Origin: Alistipes sp.
GTDB lineage: Bacteria; Bacteroidota; Bacteroidia; Bacteroidales; Rikenellaceae
DNA: 36,493 nucleotides
Direction: 5' to 3'
Assembly (NCBI GenBank): GCA_029065825.1
Contig: JAIEHQ010000052.1
Location: forward strand, 1 to 36,493
Below the pieces are notes generated by a model that made no database searches, was not told where the DNA came from, and saw only the letters and a program-made list of their open reading frames with translations. The translations under genes were made by a program, and so were the position numbers. Shown one piece after another: positions 28,332 to 36,493 of this stretch. Numbering within the stretch: position 1 is the first letter of the stretch; each line of letters opens with the position of its first letter.

Positions 28332-29579
28332 ATGAAGAAGAAATTGGATCGAATGACCCGGAATCTGAGGGACCTCAAATGGGAGCGTCCCCGCAAGCGC
28401 CCCGCGAAGGAGCGCCGCCGCAAGTTCTCGCTCCGGCAGTGGGCGCTGGCCGTCTTCCTGGCGGCTGCGGCAGGAATCGCACTGACCGTCTGGCTGCGCC
28501 CCCGTCCGGTCGCGGTGCAGCTTCCGGTGGTCGAGGTCGAACCGGTCGCGACGGAGGACGTGAACATCTACGGCGACTACGTGGGCCGCATCCGCGCCCA
28601 GCAGTTCGTCGAGATCCGGGCGCGCGTCGAAGGCTATCTCGAAAAGATGCTCTTCGCCGAAGGAACCTACATCGAAAAGGGGCAGACGCTCTTCGTGATC
28701 GACCCCAAAATCTACCGTGCGCGCGTCGATCGGGCCAAGGCCCAGCTGAACAAGGCCCGGGCACACGCCCTCAAGGCCGAACGCGACCTGAACCGCATCC
28801 GTCCGCTCTACGAGCAGAACGCCGCCAGCCAGCTCGACCTCGACAACGCCATAGCCTCCTACGAAAGCGCCGCCGCCGACGTGGTAGTCGGCGAGGCCGA
28901 CCTCACGCAGGCCGAGACGACGCTCGGCTACACCACCGTCCGCTCCCCCATCTCGGGCTATATCTCCGAACGCAACGCCGACATCGGCACGCTGGTCGGC
29001 CCGGGCGGCAAATCGCTGCTGGCGACCGTTGTCAAGAGCGACACGGTGCGGGTCGATTTCAGCATGACGGCGCTCGACTACCTGCGCTCGAAAGCCCGCA
29101 ACGTCAATCTGGGACACAAGGACTCCACCCGCAAGTGGGATCCCTACATTACCGTCACGCTGGCTGACGGAGCGCAGTATCCCTACCGGGGACTGGTCGA
29201 TTTCGCCGATCCGCAGGTCGATCCCCGCACGGGAACCTTCTCCGTGCGCGCCGAGATGCCCAATCCGGAGCACATCCTCCTGCCCGGTCAGTTCACTCAG
29301 GTGCGGCTGCTGCTCGACGTGCGCGAGCGGGCCGTGGTGGCCCCCAAGAAGGCGATCATGATCGAGAAGGGCGGTGCCTACATCTTCGTCGTGCGCCGCG
29401 ACAGCGTGGTCGAGAAGCGACTGGTCGAGACCGGACCCGAGATCGGCAACAAATTCGTCATCGAGCGCGGTCTGGCCCCCGCCGAACGGATCGTGGTGGA
29501 GGGATACCACAAGCTCGCGCACGGCATGAAAGTCGAACCTGTGGCCTCTTTCGAAGAGGCGGCGCAAAAGGAGGAGTAG
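28332..29579 (+). CDS. RND efflux periplasmic adaptor (membrane fusion protein)
   Basis: 'YVGRIRAQQFVEIRARVEGYLEKMLFAEGTYIEKGQTLFVIDPKIYRARVDRAKAQLNKA', 'TTVRSPISGYISERNADIGTLVGPG'. Confidence 0.94.
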   Translation: MKKKLDRMTRNLRDLKWERPRKRPAKERRRKFSLRQWALAVFLAAAAGIALTVWLRPRPVAVQLPVVEVEPVATEDVNIYGDYVGRIRAQQFVEIRARVEGYLEKMLFAEGTYIEKGQTLFVIDPKIYRARVDRAKAQLNKARAHALKAERDLNRIRPLYEQNAASQLDLDNAIASYESAAADVVVGEADLTQAETTLGYTTVRSPISGYISERNADIGTLVGPGGKSLLATVVKSDTVRVDFSMTALDYLRSKARNVNLGHKDSTRKWDPYITVTLADGAQYPYRGLVDFADPQVDPRTGTFSVRAEMPNPEHILLPGQFTQVRLLLDVRERAVVAPKKAIMIEKGGAYIFVVRRDSVVEKRLVETGPEIGNKFVIERGLAPAERIVVEGYHKLAHGMKVEPVASFEEAAQKEE

Positions 29580-29583
29580 CCCC

Positions 29584-32500
29584 ATGAAAAGCGACTTTTT
29601 CATCGACCGGCCCGTCTTCTCGACGGTGCTTTCGATCGTCATCGTCATCGTCGGCGCCATCGGTCTGGCGCTGCTGCCCGTCGATCAGTATCCGCAGATC
29701 GTACCGCCCGTGGTCCGCATCTCGGCCTCCTACCCGGGTGCCGACGCACAAACCGTCACGCAGGCGGTCGCCACCCCCGTCGAGCAGGAGCTGAACGGCA
29801 CCCCGGGCATGATCTACATGGAGTCGTCCAGCTCCAACTCGGGCGGCTTCTCCGCCGTCGTGACCTTCGACATCGCGACCGACCCCGACCTGGCGGCCGT
29901 CGATATTCAGAACCGGCTCAAGAAGGCCGAATCGCGCCTGCCGGCCGAGGTGGTGCAGAACGGCATCTCGGTCGAGAAGCAGGCCGCCAGCAAGCTGATG
30001 ACCATCACGCTGCTCTCGTCCGACCCGAAGTTCGACGAGATCTACCTTTCAAACTACGCCACCCTCAACGTACTCGACATGCTGCGGCGCATCCCCGGCG
30101 TGGGCAGCATCTCGAACGTGGGCAGTCGCTACTACGCCATGCAGGTGTGGGTCAGCCCCGACAAGCTGGCCGACCTGGGCCTGACGGTCAAGGACCTCCA
30201 GGCGGCGCTGAAGGATCAGAACCGCGAGTCGGCGGCCGGCGTGCTGGGACAGGCTCCGATGACGGGCATCGACGTGACGATCCCCATCACGGCGCAGGGC
30301 CGCCTCTCGTCGGTGGGCGAGTTCGAGCAGATCGTCGTGCGGGCCAACCCCGACGGTTCGGTCATCCGCCTGCGCGACGTGGCCGAAATCTCGCTCGAAG
30401 CCTCGACCTACACCACCGAAAGCGGCATCAACGGAGGCAACGCCGCCGTGCTGAACATCAACATGCTGCCCGGAGCCAACGCGATGGCGGTCGCCGAGGC
30501 GGTCAAGACGGCGATGGAGGAGATCAGCCGCAACTTCCCCGAGGGCATCTCCTACGAGATTCCGTTCGACATGACCACCTACATCTCCGAGTCGATCCAC
30601 CACGTCTATCAGACCCTCTTCGAGGCGCTGCTGCTGGTCATCCTGGTGGTCTTCCTCTCGCTGCAGAGCTGGCGCGCGACGCTCATCCCGATCGTCGCGG
30701 TCCCGATCTCGCTCGTGGGCACCTTCGGCGTGATGATGATCTTCGGCTTCTCGCTCAACATGCTCACGCTGCTGGGCCTGATCCTCGCCATCGGCATCGT
30801 GGTCGATGACGCGATCGTGGTGGTCGAGAACGTCGATCGCATCATGCACGAAGAGGGACTCTCCCCCTACGAGGCGACCAAGAAAGCGATGCGCAGCCTG
30901 AGCGGGGCGCTGATCGCCATGTCGCTGGTGCTGTGCGCCGTATTCGTCCCCGTAAGTTTCCTTTCGGGCATCACGGGACAGCTCTACCGCCAGTTTACCG
31001 TCACCATCGCCGTCTCGGTCATCATCTCCACGGTGGTGGCCCTCACGCTCAGCCCCGTCATGTGCTCGCTCTTCCTGCGCCCCGAGAAGACGGGACGCAA
31101 GAACAAGTTCTTCCGCTACATCAACGTGGCGCTCGCCCGGGGCAACAAGCTCTACGTGCGCATGATCGCCCGGGCGCTGACCCGCTCGCGCCGCATGTTC
31201 GCCGCCTTCGGCATCGTCCTGGTCGGCATCTGGCTGATGAACCGCCTGGTCCCCCAGAGTTTCATGCCGCAGGAGGACCAGGGCTACTTTACCGTCGAAC
31301 TCGAACTGCCCGAGGGGGCGACCATCGAGCGGACGCGCCGCGTGACGGGGCGCGCGATGGAGTTCCTGATGCAGGATCCCGACGTGGAGTATGTCCTCAA
31401 CGTGACGGGATCGAGTCCCCGCGTGGGCAACAACCAGGGTCGCAGCCAGCTGACCGTGATCCTCAAGTCGTGGAAGGAGCGCAAGACGGAGCAGATCTCG
31501 GAGGTGATGCAGCGCGTGCGGCGCGAACTGTCGCGCTACCCCGAATCGAAGGTCTATCTCTCGACCCCGCCCGTCATCCCGGGGCTGGGCACCTCGGGCG
31601 GCTTCGAGATGGTGCTCGAAGCGCGCGGCGACGCAGGATACGCCGACCTGCAGCGGGCGGTCGATTCGCTGCTGCACTACGCCTCGCAGCGGCCCCAGTT
31701 CGCGGGCCTCGCCTCCTCGATGCAGGCCGACATCCCGCAGCTCTACTTCGACGTGGACCGCGACAAGGCCCAGCTGCTGGGTGTCTCCATGTCGGACATC
31801 TTCTCGACGATGAAGGCCTTCACGGGTTCGATCTACGTCAATGACTTCAACATGTTCAACCGCATCTACCGCGTCTATATCCAGGCCGACGCCTCCTACC
31901 GTGCCGACCGCAACAACCTGAACCTCTTCTTCGTGCGCGGAGCCGACGGTGCGATGATCCCCATCACGTCGCTCGGCACGACCCACTATACCACGGGCGC
32001 GGGCACCGTCAAGCGCTTCAACATGTTCCACGCGGCGACCATCACGGGCGAAGCGGCCCACGGATACAGCTCGGGACAGGCGATGGCCGAACTGGAGCGG
32101 ATCGTGCGCGAAAAGCTGCCCGCCTCGATCGGTGTCGAGTGGAGCGGACTCTCCTATCAGGAGAAGCACGTGAGCGGTCAGACCGGCGCGGTGCTGGCCC
32201 TCGCCTTCCTCTTCGTCTTCCTCTTCCTGGCGGCCCAGTACGAAAGCTGGACGGTCCCCATCGCCGTGATCCTCTCCCTGCCGGTGGCCGGCATCGGCGC
32301 CTACCTGGGCATCTGGGTCTGCGGACTGGAGAACAACATCTACTTCCAGATCGGCCTGGTCATGCTCGTGGGTCTGGTGGCCAAGAACGCCATCCTGATC
32401 GTCGAATTCGCCAAAGAGGAGGTCGAGAAGGGGCGCGATGCCGTCACAGCGGCCTTTACCGCCGCACGCCTGCGCTTCCGCCCCATCGTGATGACCTCGC

Positions 32501-32679
32501 TGGCCTTCATCCTCGGCCTGCTTCCCCTGGTCTTCGCCTCGGGGCCCGGCTCGGCCAGCAGGCAGGGTATCGGCACGGGTGTCTTCTTCGGCATGCTGGT
32601 GGCCATTACCGCAGGCATCGTCTTCGTACCCTTCTTCTTCGTATGGGTCTATCGCATCAAAACCAAACTGAAACGATGA
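29584..32679 (+). CDS. RND efflux transporter permease (HAE1/AcrB type)
   Basis: 1031 aa; 'FFIDRPVFSTVLSIVIVIVGAIGLALLPVDQYPQIVPPVVRISASYPGADAQTV', 'GIVVDDAIVVVENVDRIMHEEGLSPYEATKKAM'. Confidence 0.97.
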   Translation: MKSDFFIDRPVFSTVLSIVIVIVGAIGLALLPVDQYPQIVPPVVRISASYPGADAQTVTQAVATPVEQELNGTPGMIYMESSSSNSGGFSAVVTFDIATDPDLAAVDIQNRLKKAESRLPAEVVQNGISVEKQAASKLMTITLLSSDPKFDEIYLSNYATLNVLDMLRRIPGVGSISNVGSRYYAMQVWVSPDKLADLGLTVKDLQAALKDQNRESAAGVLGQAPMTGIDVTIPITAQGRLSSVGEFEQIVVRANPDGSVIRLRDVAEISLEASTYTTESGINGGNAAVLNINMLPGANAMAVAEAVKTAMEEISRNFPEGISYEIPFDMTTYISESIHHVYQTLFEALLLVILVVFLSLQSWRATLIPIVAVPISLVGTFGVMMIFGFSLNMLTLLGLILAIGIVVDDAIVVVENVDRIMHEEGLSPYEATKKAMRSLSGALIAMSLVLCAVFVPVSFLSGITGQLYRQFTVTIAVSVIISTVVALTLSPVMCSLFLRPEKTGRKNKFFRYINVALARGNKLYVRMIARALTRSRRMFAAFGIVLVGIWLMNRLVPQSFMPQEDQGYFTVELELPEGATIERTRRVTGRAMEFLMQDPDVEYVLNVTGSSPRVGNNQGRSQLTVILKSWKERKTEQISEVMQRVRRELSRYPESKVYLSTPPVIPGLGTSGGFEMVLEARGDAGYADLQRAVDSLLHYASQRPQFAGLASSMQADIPQLYFDVDRDKAQLLGVSMSDIFSTMKAFTGSIYVNDFNMFNRIYRVYIQADASYRADRNNLNLFFVRGADGAMIPITSLGTTHYTTGAGTVKRFNMFHAATITGEAAHGYSSGQAMAELERIVREKLPASIGVEWSGLSYQEKHVSGQTGAVLALAFLFVFLFLAAQYESWTVPIAVILSLPVAGIGAYLGIWVCGLENNIYFQIGLVMLVGLVAKNAILIVEFAKEEVEKGRDAVTAAFTAARLRFRPIVMTSLAFILGLLPLVFASGPGSASRQGIGTGVFFGMLVAITAGIVFVPFFFVWVYRIKTKLKR

Positions 32680-34061
32680 AACGACTTGCAATCCTCATAT
32701 CGCTGGCGGCGATCGGCTGGCTGGCCGCCTGCTCGCCCGTACGCCGCTGCCAGGCTCCCGACGTGGCGCTTCCCGAGCGGATCGCCGCCGGAGCGGCGAC
32801 CGACTCGCTGACCATCGCCGACATGGAGTGGTGGCGCTTCTACGGCGATGCGCACCTGTGCCGCATCATCGAGCGGACACTGGCAAACAACCGCGACATG
32901 CTGGCCGCCGCCGCGCGCGTCGAACAGATGCGCCAGCTCTACCGGATCGACAAGGCCGAGCGGCTGCCGAACCTTACCGCTTCGGGCTACGGCGACTACG
33001 AAACCAACGATTACGCCGGAGAGTCTCCGTCACGCGATCCCGAGTTCGGCGCGAAAGTGTCGCTGGCCTGGGAACTCGACCTGTGGGGCAACCTCCGCTG
33101 GGCCAAGCGCCGGAGCGGTGCCCGCTACGAGGCTTCGATCGAGGAGGAGCGGGCCATGCGGATGACCCTCGTGGCGGAGGTGGCCGCGGCCTATTTCCGG
33201 CTGGTGGCGCTCGACAACGAACTCTCCATCGTCCGGCGGACGCTCGCCACCCGCAACGAGGGGGTCGAGCAGGCACGGCTCCGCTTCGAGGGGGGCCTGA
33301 CCTCCGAGACGGTCTATCAGCAGGCCCAGGTGGAGTACGCCTCGACGGCGACCCTCATCCCCGACCTCGAACGGCGCATCGAGACCACCGAGAACGCCAT
33401 CGCCCTGCTGATGGGCGAAACGCCCGATCTCCGGATCGAGCGCCACCGCATGGAGATCGACGAGCTGCTGCCCGACTCGCTCCCCGTCGGAGTGCCGTCG
33501 GGACTGCTCCAGCGCCGCCCCGACGTGCGGGCCTCCGAACAGCAGCTGCGCGCGGCGATGGCCTCCGTCGGCATCGCCTACGCCGACCGCTTCCCCCGGC
33601 TGAGCTTCAACCTGACGGGCGGTCTGGAGAACGACGACCTGAGCGGCTTCTTCCGTTCGCCCTTCTCGTACGTCGTCGGACGGCTGGCCAGCCCCGTCTT
33701 CGGATTCGGCCACAAGCAGGCCCGCTACCGCGCCGCACTGGCCGCCTACGACGAGGCACGCTACGGCTACGAACAGAAGGTGCTGGAGGTGCTCCGCGAG
33801 GCCAACGACGCGGTCATCACCTACCGCAACCTCCGCAAGACGGCCACCCTCAAGGCCACGCTGCGCGATGCCGCCCGCAAGTACGTCGAACTGGCCTACC
33901 TCCAATACCGGAACGGAGCGATCAACTACATTGACGTGCTGGATGCCCAGCGCCGCTACTTCGACGCACAGATCGGACTGAGCAACGCCGTGCGGGACGA
34001 ACACCTGGCCCTGGTGCAGCTCTACAAGGCCCTGGGCGGCGGCTGGCAGCTCGGCGACTGA
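32676..34061 (+). CDS. RND efflux outer membrane factor (TolC/NodT-like lipoprotein)
   Basis: ATG overlaps the permease stop; lipobox 'WLAACSP'; 'DMEWWRFYGDAHLCRIIERTLANNRDMLAAAARVEQ', 'GLLQRRPDVRASEQQLRAAMASVGIAYADRFPRLS'. Confidence 0.94.
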   Translation: MKRLAILISLAAIGWLAACSPVRRCQAPDVALPERIAAGAATDSLTIADMEWWRFYGDAHLCRIIERTLANNRDMLAAAARVEQMRQLYRIDKAERLPNLTASGYGDYETNDYAGESPSRDPEFGAKVSLAWELDLWGNLRWAKRRSGARYEASIEEERAMRMTLVAEVAAAYFRLVALDNELSIVRRTLATRNEGVEQARLRFEGGLTSETVYQQAQVEYASTATLIPDLERRIETTENAIALLMGETPDLRIERHRMEIDELLPDSLPVGVPSGLLQRRPDVRASEQQLRAAMASVGIAYADRFPRLSFNLTGGLENDDLSGFFRSPFSYVVGRLASPVFGFGHKQARYRAALAAYDEARYGYEQKVLEVLREANDAVITYRNLRKTATLKATLRDAARKYVELAYLQYRNGAINYIDVLDAQRRYFDAQIGLSNAVRDEHLALVQLYKALGGGWQLGD

Positions 34062-34086
34062 CGGACCGCAACGGCCCTCCCTACAA

Positions 34087-34121
34087 CGACACCGCCCCGC
34101 TTGCACAGCGGGGCGGTGTCG
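34087..34121. terminator. Strong bidirectional hairpin between convergent genes (probable terminator, no long T tract)
   Basis: Perfect 15-bp stem CGACACCGCCCCGCT-TGCAC-AGCGGGGCGGTGTCG between the OMF and MmcQ/YjbR gene ends. Confidence 0.6.
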
Positions 34122-34145
34122 CATACCGACGGCGGCAGCGGCGTA

Positions 34146-34523
34146 CTAAGCGCCGTCCCGCCGCTTTCGGAGGCGGGGCGGCCGGGCATATTGCGCCTTC
34201 ACCAGATCATAGGCGCGGGCAACCAGCGCGCAGACGGTCTCGTCCGCAACGTCGCCTCCGAAGCGGATGCGGATCCAATACCGGAGGCTGCGGTTCAGCG
34301 GCCGGTCCCAGGAGACGTACCGCGCCTGAAGCTCCGCAATCCCGTCGGGCGACGACTTGACATCGACAAACGTGAAGTCGTCGATATCGACGAAGCAGAA
34401 CATGTGTCCCGAGACGTAAAACGCCAGCACCGAGTCGTAGCGGGCCGCAAACCTGCCGAACGGCATCTTCTCGGAGACACCCTCCAAAGCGAGGCAATAA
34501 CTTCTGAATCGCTCCAAATCCAT
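34146..34523 (-). CDS. MmcQ/YjbR family protein
   Basis: 'MDLERFRSYCLALEGVSEKMPFGRFAARYDSVLAFYVSGHMFCFVDIDDFTFVDVKSSPD...YWIRIRFGGDVADE'; start placed at MDLERF. Confidence 0.88.
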   Translation of the reverse strand: MDLERFRSYCLALEGVSEKMPFGRFAARYDSVLAFYVSGHMFCFVDIDDFTFVDVKSSPDGIAELQARYVSWDRPLNRSLRYWIRIRFGGDVADETVCALVARAYDLVKAQYARPPRLRKRRDGA

Positions 34524-34575
34524 AACAATCCACCTTGAAACAGGGACAAAACTAAGAAAAATCCGCTCCCGGAAG

Positions 34576-34608
34576 AAAAACCGCCCCGACCTGCTGAGGT
34601 CGGGGCGG
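34576..34608 (-). terminator. Rho-independent terminator of rpsA
   Basis: Perfect 11-bp stem CCGCCCCGACC / GGTCGGGGCGG with a TTTTT tract on the minus strand. Confidence 0.85.
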
Positions 34609-34631
34609 TTCACACATGGTCGTCGGAACGA

Positions 34632-36437
34632 CTACTTCTCCTCTTTTCTGGCAGCAGCCTCCAGAGCGTCCTTCAACTCGGCCAGACCGGCGATATCGCC
34701 CAGCGTGGTCTTCTCGACCGAAGCGTTGATCTTCTTCACGGACGACTTCGTAGCCTCGGCAGCAGCCTTCTTCTCGGCAGCCTGCTCGGCGCGCTCGGCA
34801 CGTTTCGCCTCCTCGAATACACGGGTGTGCGACAGCGTGACGCGCTTGGTACCCTTCGAGAACTCGAGAATCTTGAAGGGCAGCTTCTCGCCCAGCGTGG
34901 CGGTCGTGCCGTCCTCCTTGGCGAGCTGACGCGTGGGAGCGAAGCCCTCGATGTTCTCGCCCAGCGATACGACAGCGCCCTTGTCGGTCATCTCGATGAT
35001 CGTACCCTCGTGGATCGAATCGAGGGGGAACTGGCTCTCGAACTCGTTCCAGGGGTTCTCCTCGAGCTGCTTGTGGCCGAGCGACAGACGGCGGTTGTCC
35101 TTATCGACCTCCAGCACGACTACCTCGATATCGGCACCAACCGACGTGAACTCGCCCGGATGCTTTACCTTCTTGGTCCAGCTCAGGTCGGAAATGTGGA
35201 TCAGACCGTCGATACCCTCCTCGATCTCGACGAATACGCCGAAGTTGGTGAAGTTACGCACCTTGGCGTGGCACTTCGAACCGACCGGATAGCGGGTCTC
35301 GATATCGGCCCAGGGATCGGGAGTGAGCTGCTTGATGCCCAGCGACATCTTGCGCTCGTTGCGGTCGAGCGTCAGGATAACGGCCTCGACTTCGTCGCCG
35401 ACCTTCATGAAATCCTGAGCCGAACGCAGGTGCTGGCTCCAGGACATCTCCGATACGTGGATCAGGCCCTCTACGCCCGGAGCGATCTCGACGAACGCAC
35501 CGTAGTCGGCCATCACGACGACCTTGCCCTTCACGTGGTCGCCCACCTTCAGCTCGGCATCCAGAGCCTCCCAGGGGTGCGGAGCGAGCTGCTTCAGACC
35601 CAGGGCGATGCGCTTCTTCGTATCGTCGAAGTCGAGGATCACGACGCGGATCTTCTCGTCCAGCGCAACGATCTCCTCGGGGTGGTTCACGCGGCCCCAC
35701 GAAAGGTCGGTAATGTGGATCAGACCGTCCACGCCGCCCAGATCGACGAATACGCCGTAGGAGGTAATGTTCTTCACGGTACCCTCCAGGATCTGGCCCT
35801 TCTCGAGTTTCGACATGATCACCTGCTTCTGCGCCTCGAGTTCGGCCTCGATGAGCGCCTTGTGCGATACGACGACGTTGCGGAACTCCTGGTTGATCTT
35901 CACGACCTTGAACTCCATCGTCTTATCTACATATACGTCGTAGTCGCGGATCGGCTTCACGTCGATCTGCGAACCCGGCAGGAAGGCCTCGATGCCGAAT
36001 ACATCGACGATCATACCGCCCTTGGTGCGGCACTTGATGTAACCCTTGATGATCTCGTCCTTCTCCAGCGCCTCGTTCACGCGGTCCCACGACTTGAGCT
36101 GGCGCGCCTTCTTGTGCGACAGAGCCAGCTGGCCGTTCTTATCCTCGGGGGACTCGACATAGACCTCGATCTTGTCGCCCACCTTCAGATCCGGATTGTA
36201 ACGGAACTCCGATACGGGGATGATACCCTCGCTCTTGTAGCCGATATTGACCACCACCTCGCGCTTGTTGATGCCGATAACCGTACCTTCGGTCACCTCG
36301 TTGGCGGCAATGTTGGACAGGGTCTTGTCGTAAGCCTCGCCGATCTGCTCTTTGGGCTGGTCGTAAACGCCCAGGTCGTTCTCGAATGCGTTCCAGTCGA
36401 AATTCTCGTTCGCAACCGTTTTGTTCATCTCTTCCAT
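34632..36437 (-). CDS. rpsA: 30S ribosomal protein S1
   Basis: 601 aa with multiple S1 RNA-binding repeats ('GTVKNITSYGVFVDLGGVDGLIHITDLSWGRVNHPEEIV', 'VSEMSWSQHLRSAQDF', 'HISDLSWTKKVKHPGEF'). Confidence 0.96.
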   Translation of the reverse strand: MEEMNKTVANENFDWNAFENDLGVYDQPKEQIGEAYDKTLSNIAANEVTEGTVIGINKREVVVNIGYKSEGIIPVSEFRYNPDLKVGDKIEVYVESPEDKNGQLALSHKKARQLKSWDRVNEALEKDEIIKGYIKCRTKGGMIVDVFGIEAFLPGSQIDVKPIRDYDVYVDKTMEFKVVKINQEFRNVVVSHKALIEAELEAQKQVIMSKLEKGQILEGTVKNITSYGVFVDLGGVDGLIHITDLSWGRVNHPEEIVALDEKIRVVILDFDDTKKRIALGLKQLAPHPWEALDAELKVGDHVKGKVVVMADYGAFVEIAPGVEGLIHVSEMSWSQHLRSAQDFMKVGDEVEAVILTLDRNERKMSLGIKQLTPDPWADIETRYPVGSKCHAKVRNFTNFGVFVEIEEGIDGLIHISDLSWTKKVKHPGEFTSVGADIEVVVLEVDKDNRRLSLGHKQLEENPWNEFESQFPLDSIHEGTIIEMTDKGAVVSLGENIEGFAPTRQLAKEDGTTATLGEKLPFKILEFSKGTKRVTLSHTRVFEEAKRAERAEQAAEKKAAAEATKSSVKKINASVEKTTLGDIAGLAELKDALEAAARKEEK

Positions 36438-36493
36438 TGTGGAAATTTTCTTTTTTGCGATACAATCGCTCGTTAAATAGTTAATAATAAAGC

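Noticed and set aside
30049-32691. 880-aa minus-strand ORF antisense to the RND permease
   Set aside because: Shadow ORF, compositionally biased (D/H/R/E), no recognisable domain; the plus strand is clearly AcrB-like
34827-36476. 549-aa plus-strand ORF antisense to rpsA
   Set aside because: Repetitive shadow of S1 repeats; no independent domain evidence
36438-36493. AT-rich right edge upstream of rpsA as promoter
   Set aside because: No clear TTTG/TAnnTTTG pair inside the truncated region; the promoter probably lies outside the window

Overview
GC-rich bacterial chromosomal window. Protein families and TTTG-N20-TAnnTTTG-type promoters point to Bacteroidota, and gene content suggests something Alistipes-like (inference only). 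Left third (1-12.5 kb): a divergent surface-polysaccharide locus. A minus-strand operon carries a putative leading regulator, Wzx flippase, CapA-like protein, DUF616-type glycosyltransferase, EpsG/Wzy-like polymerase and a cut-off gene at the left edge. A plus-strand operon carries a WecA/MraY-like initiating transferase, a large SLBB export protein, Wzz and galE. Remainder: CAT-like acyltransferase, AraC regulator, FtsX/LolD-type ABC pair, DUF4836-like lipoprotein, purB, DUF4834-like protein, MlaE/MlaF-type ABC pair, gap, YeiH-type transporter, ispG, WbqC, a GH2-like protein, an RND efflux operon, MmcQ/YjbR and rpsA. Most unusual item: the first gene of the minus-strand polysaccharide operon (4622-6085) is one uninterrupted ORF. 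It joins a tyrosine-recombinase-like N-terminus, whose catalytic residues appear lost (Tyr to Phe), to a C-terminal UpxY/NusG-like NGN+KOW antiterminator. Its upstream region is densely structured: divergent promoters, a 31-bp-phased heptamer, a G8 tract and leader hairpins. Secondary items: a GH2-like protein lacking both canonical catalytic glutamates, and a double palindrome in the GH2/RND intergenic region. I saw no CRISPR arrays, tRNA/rRNA genes or transposases.
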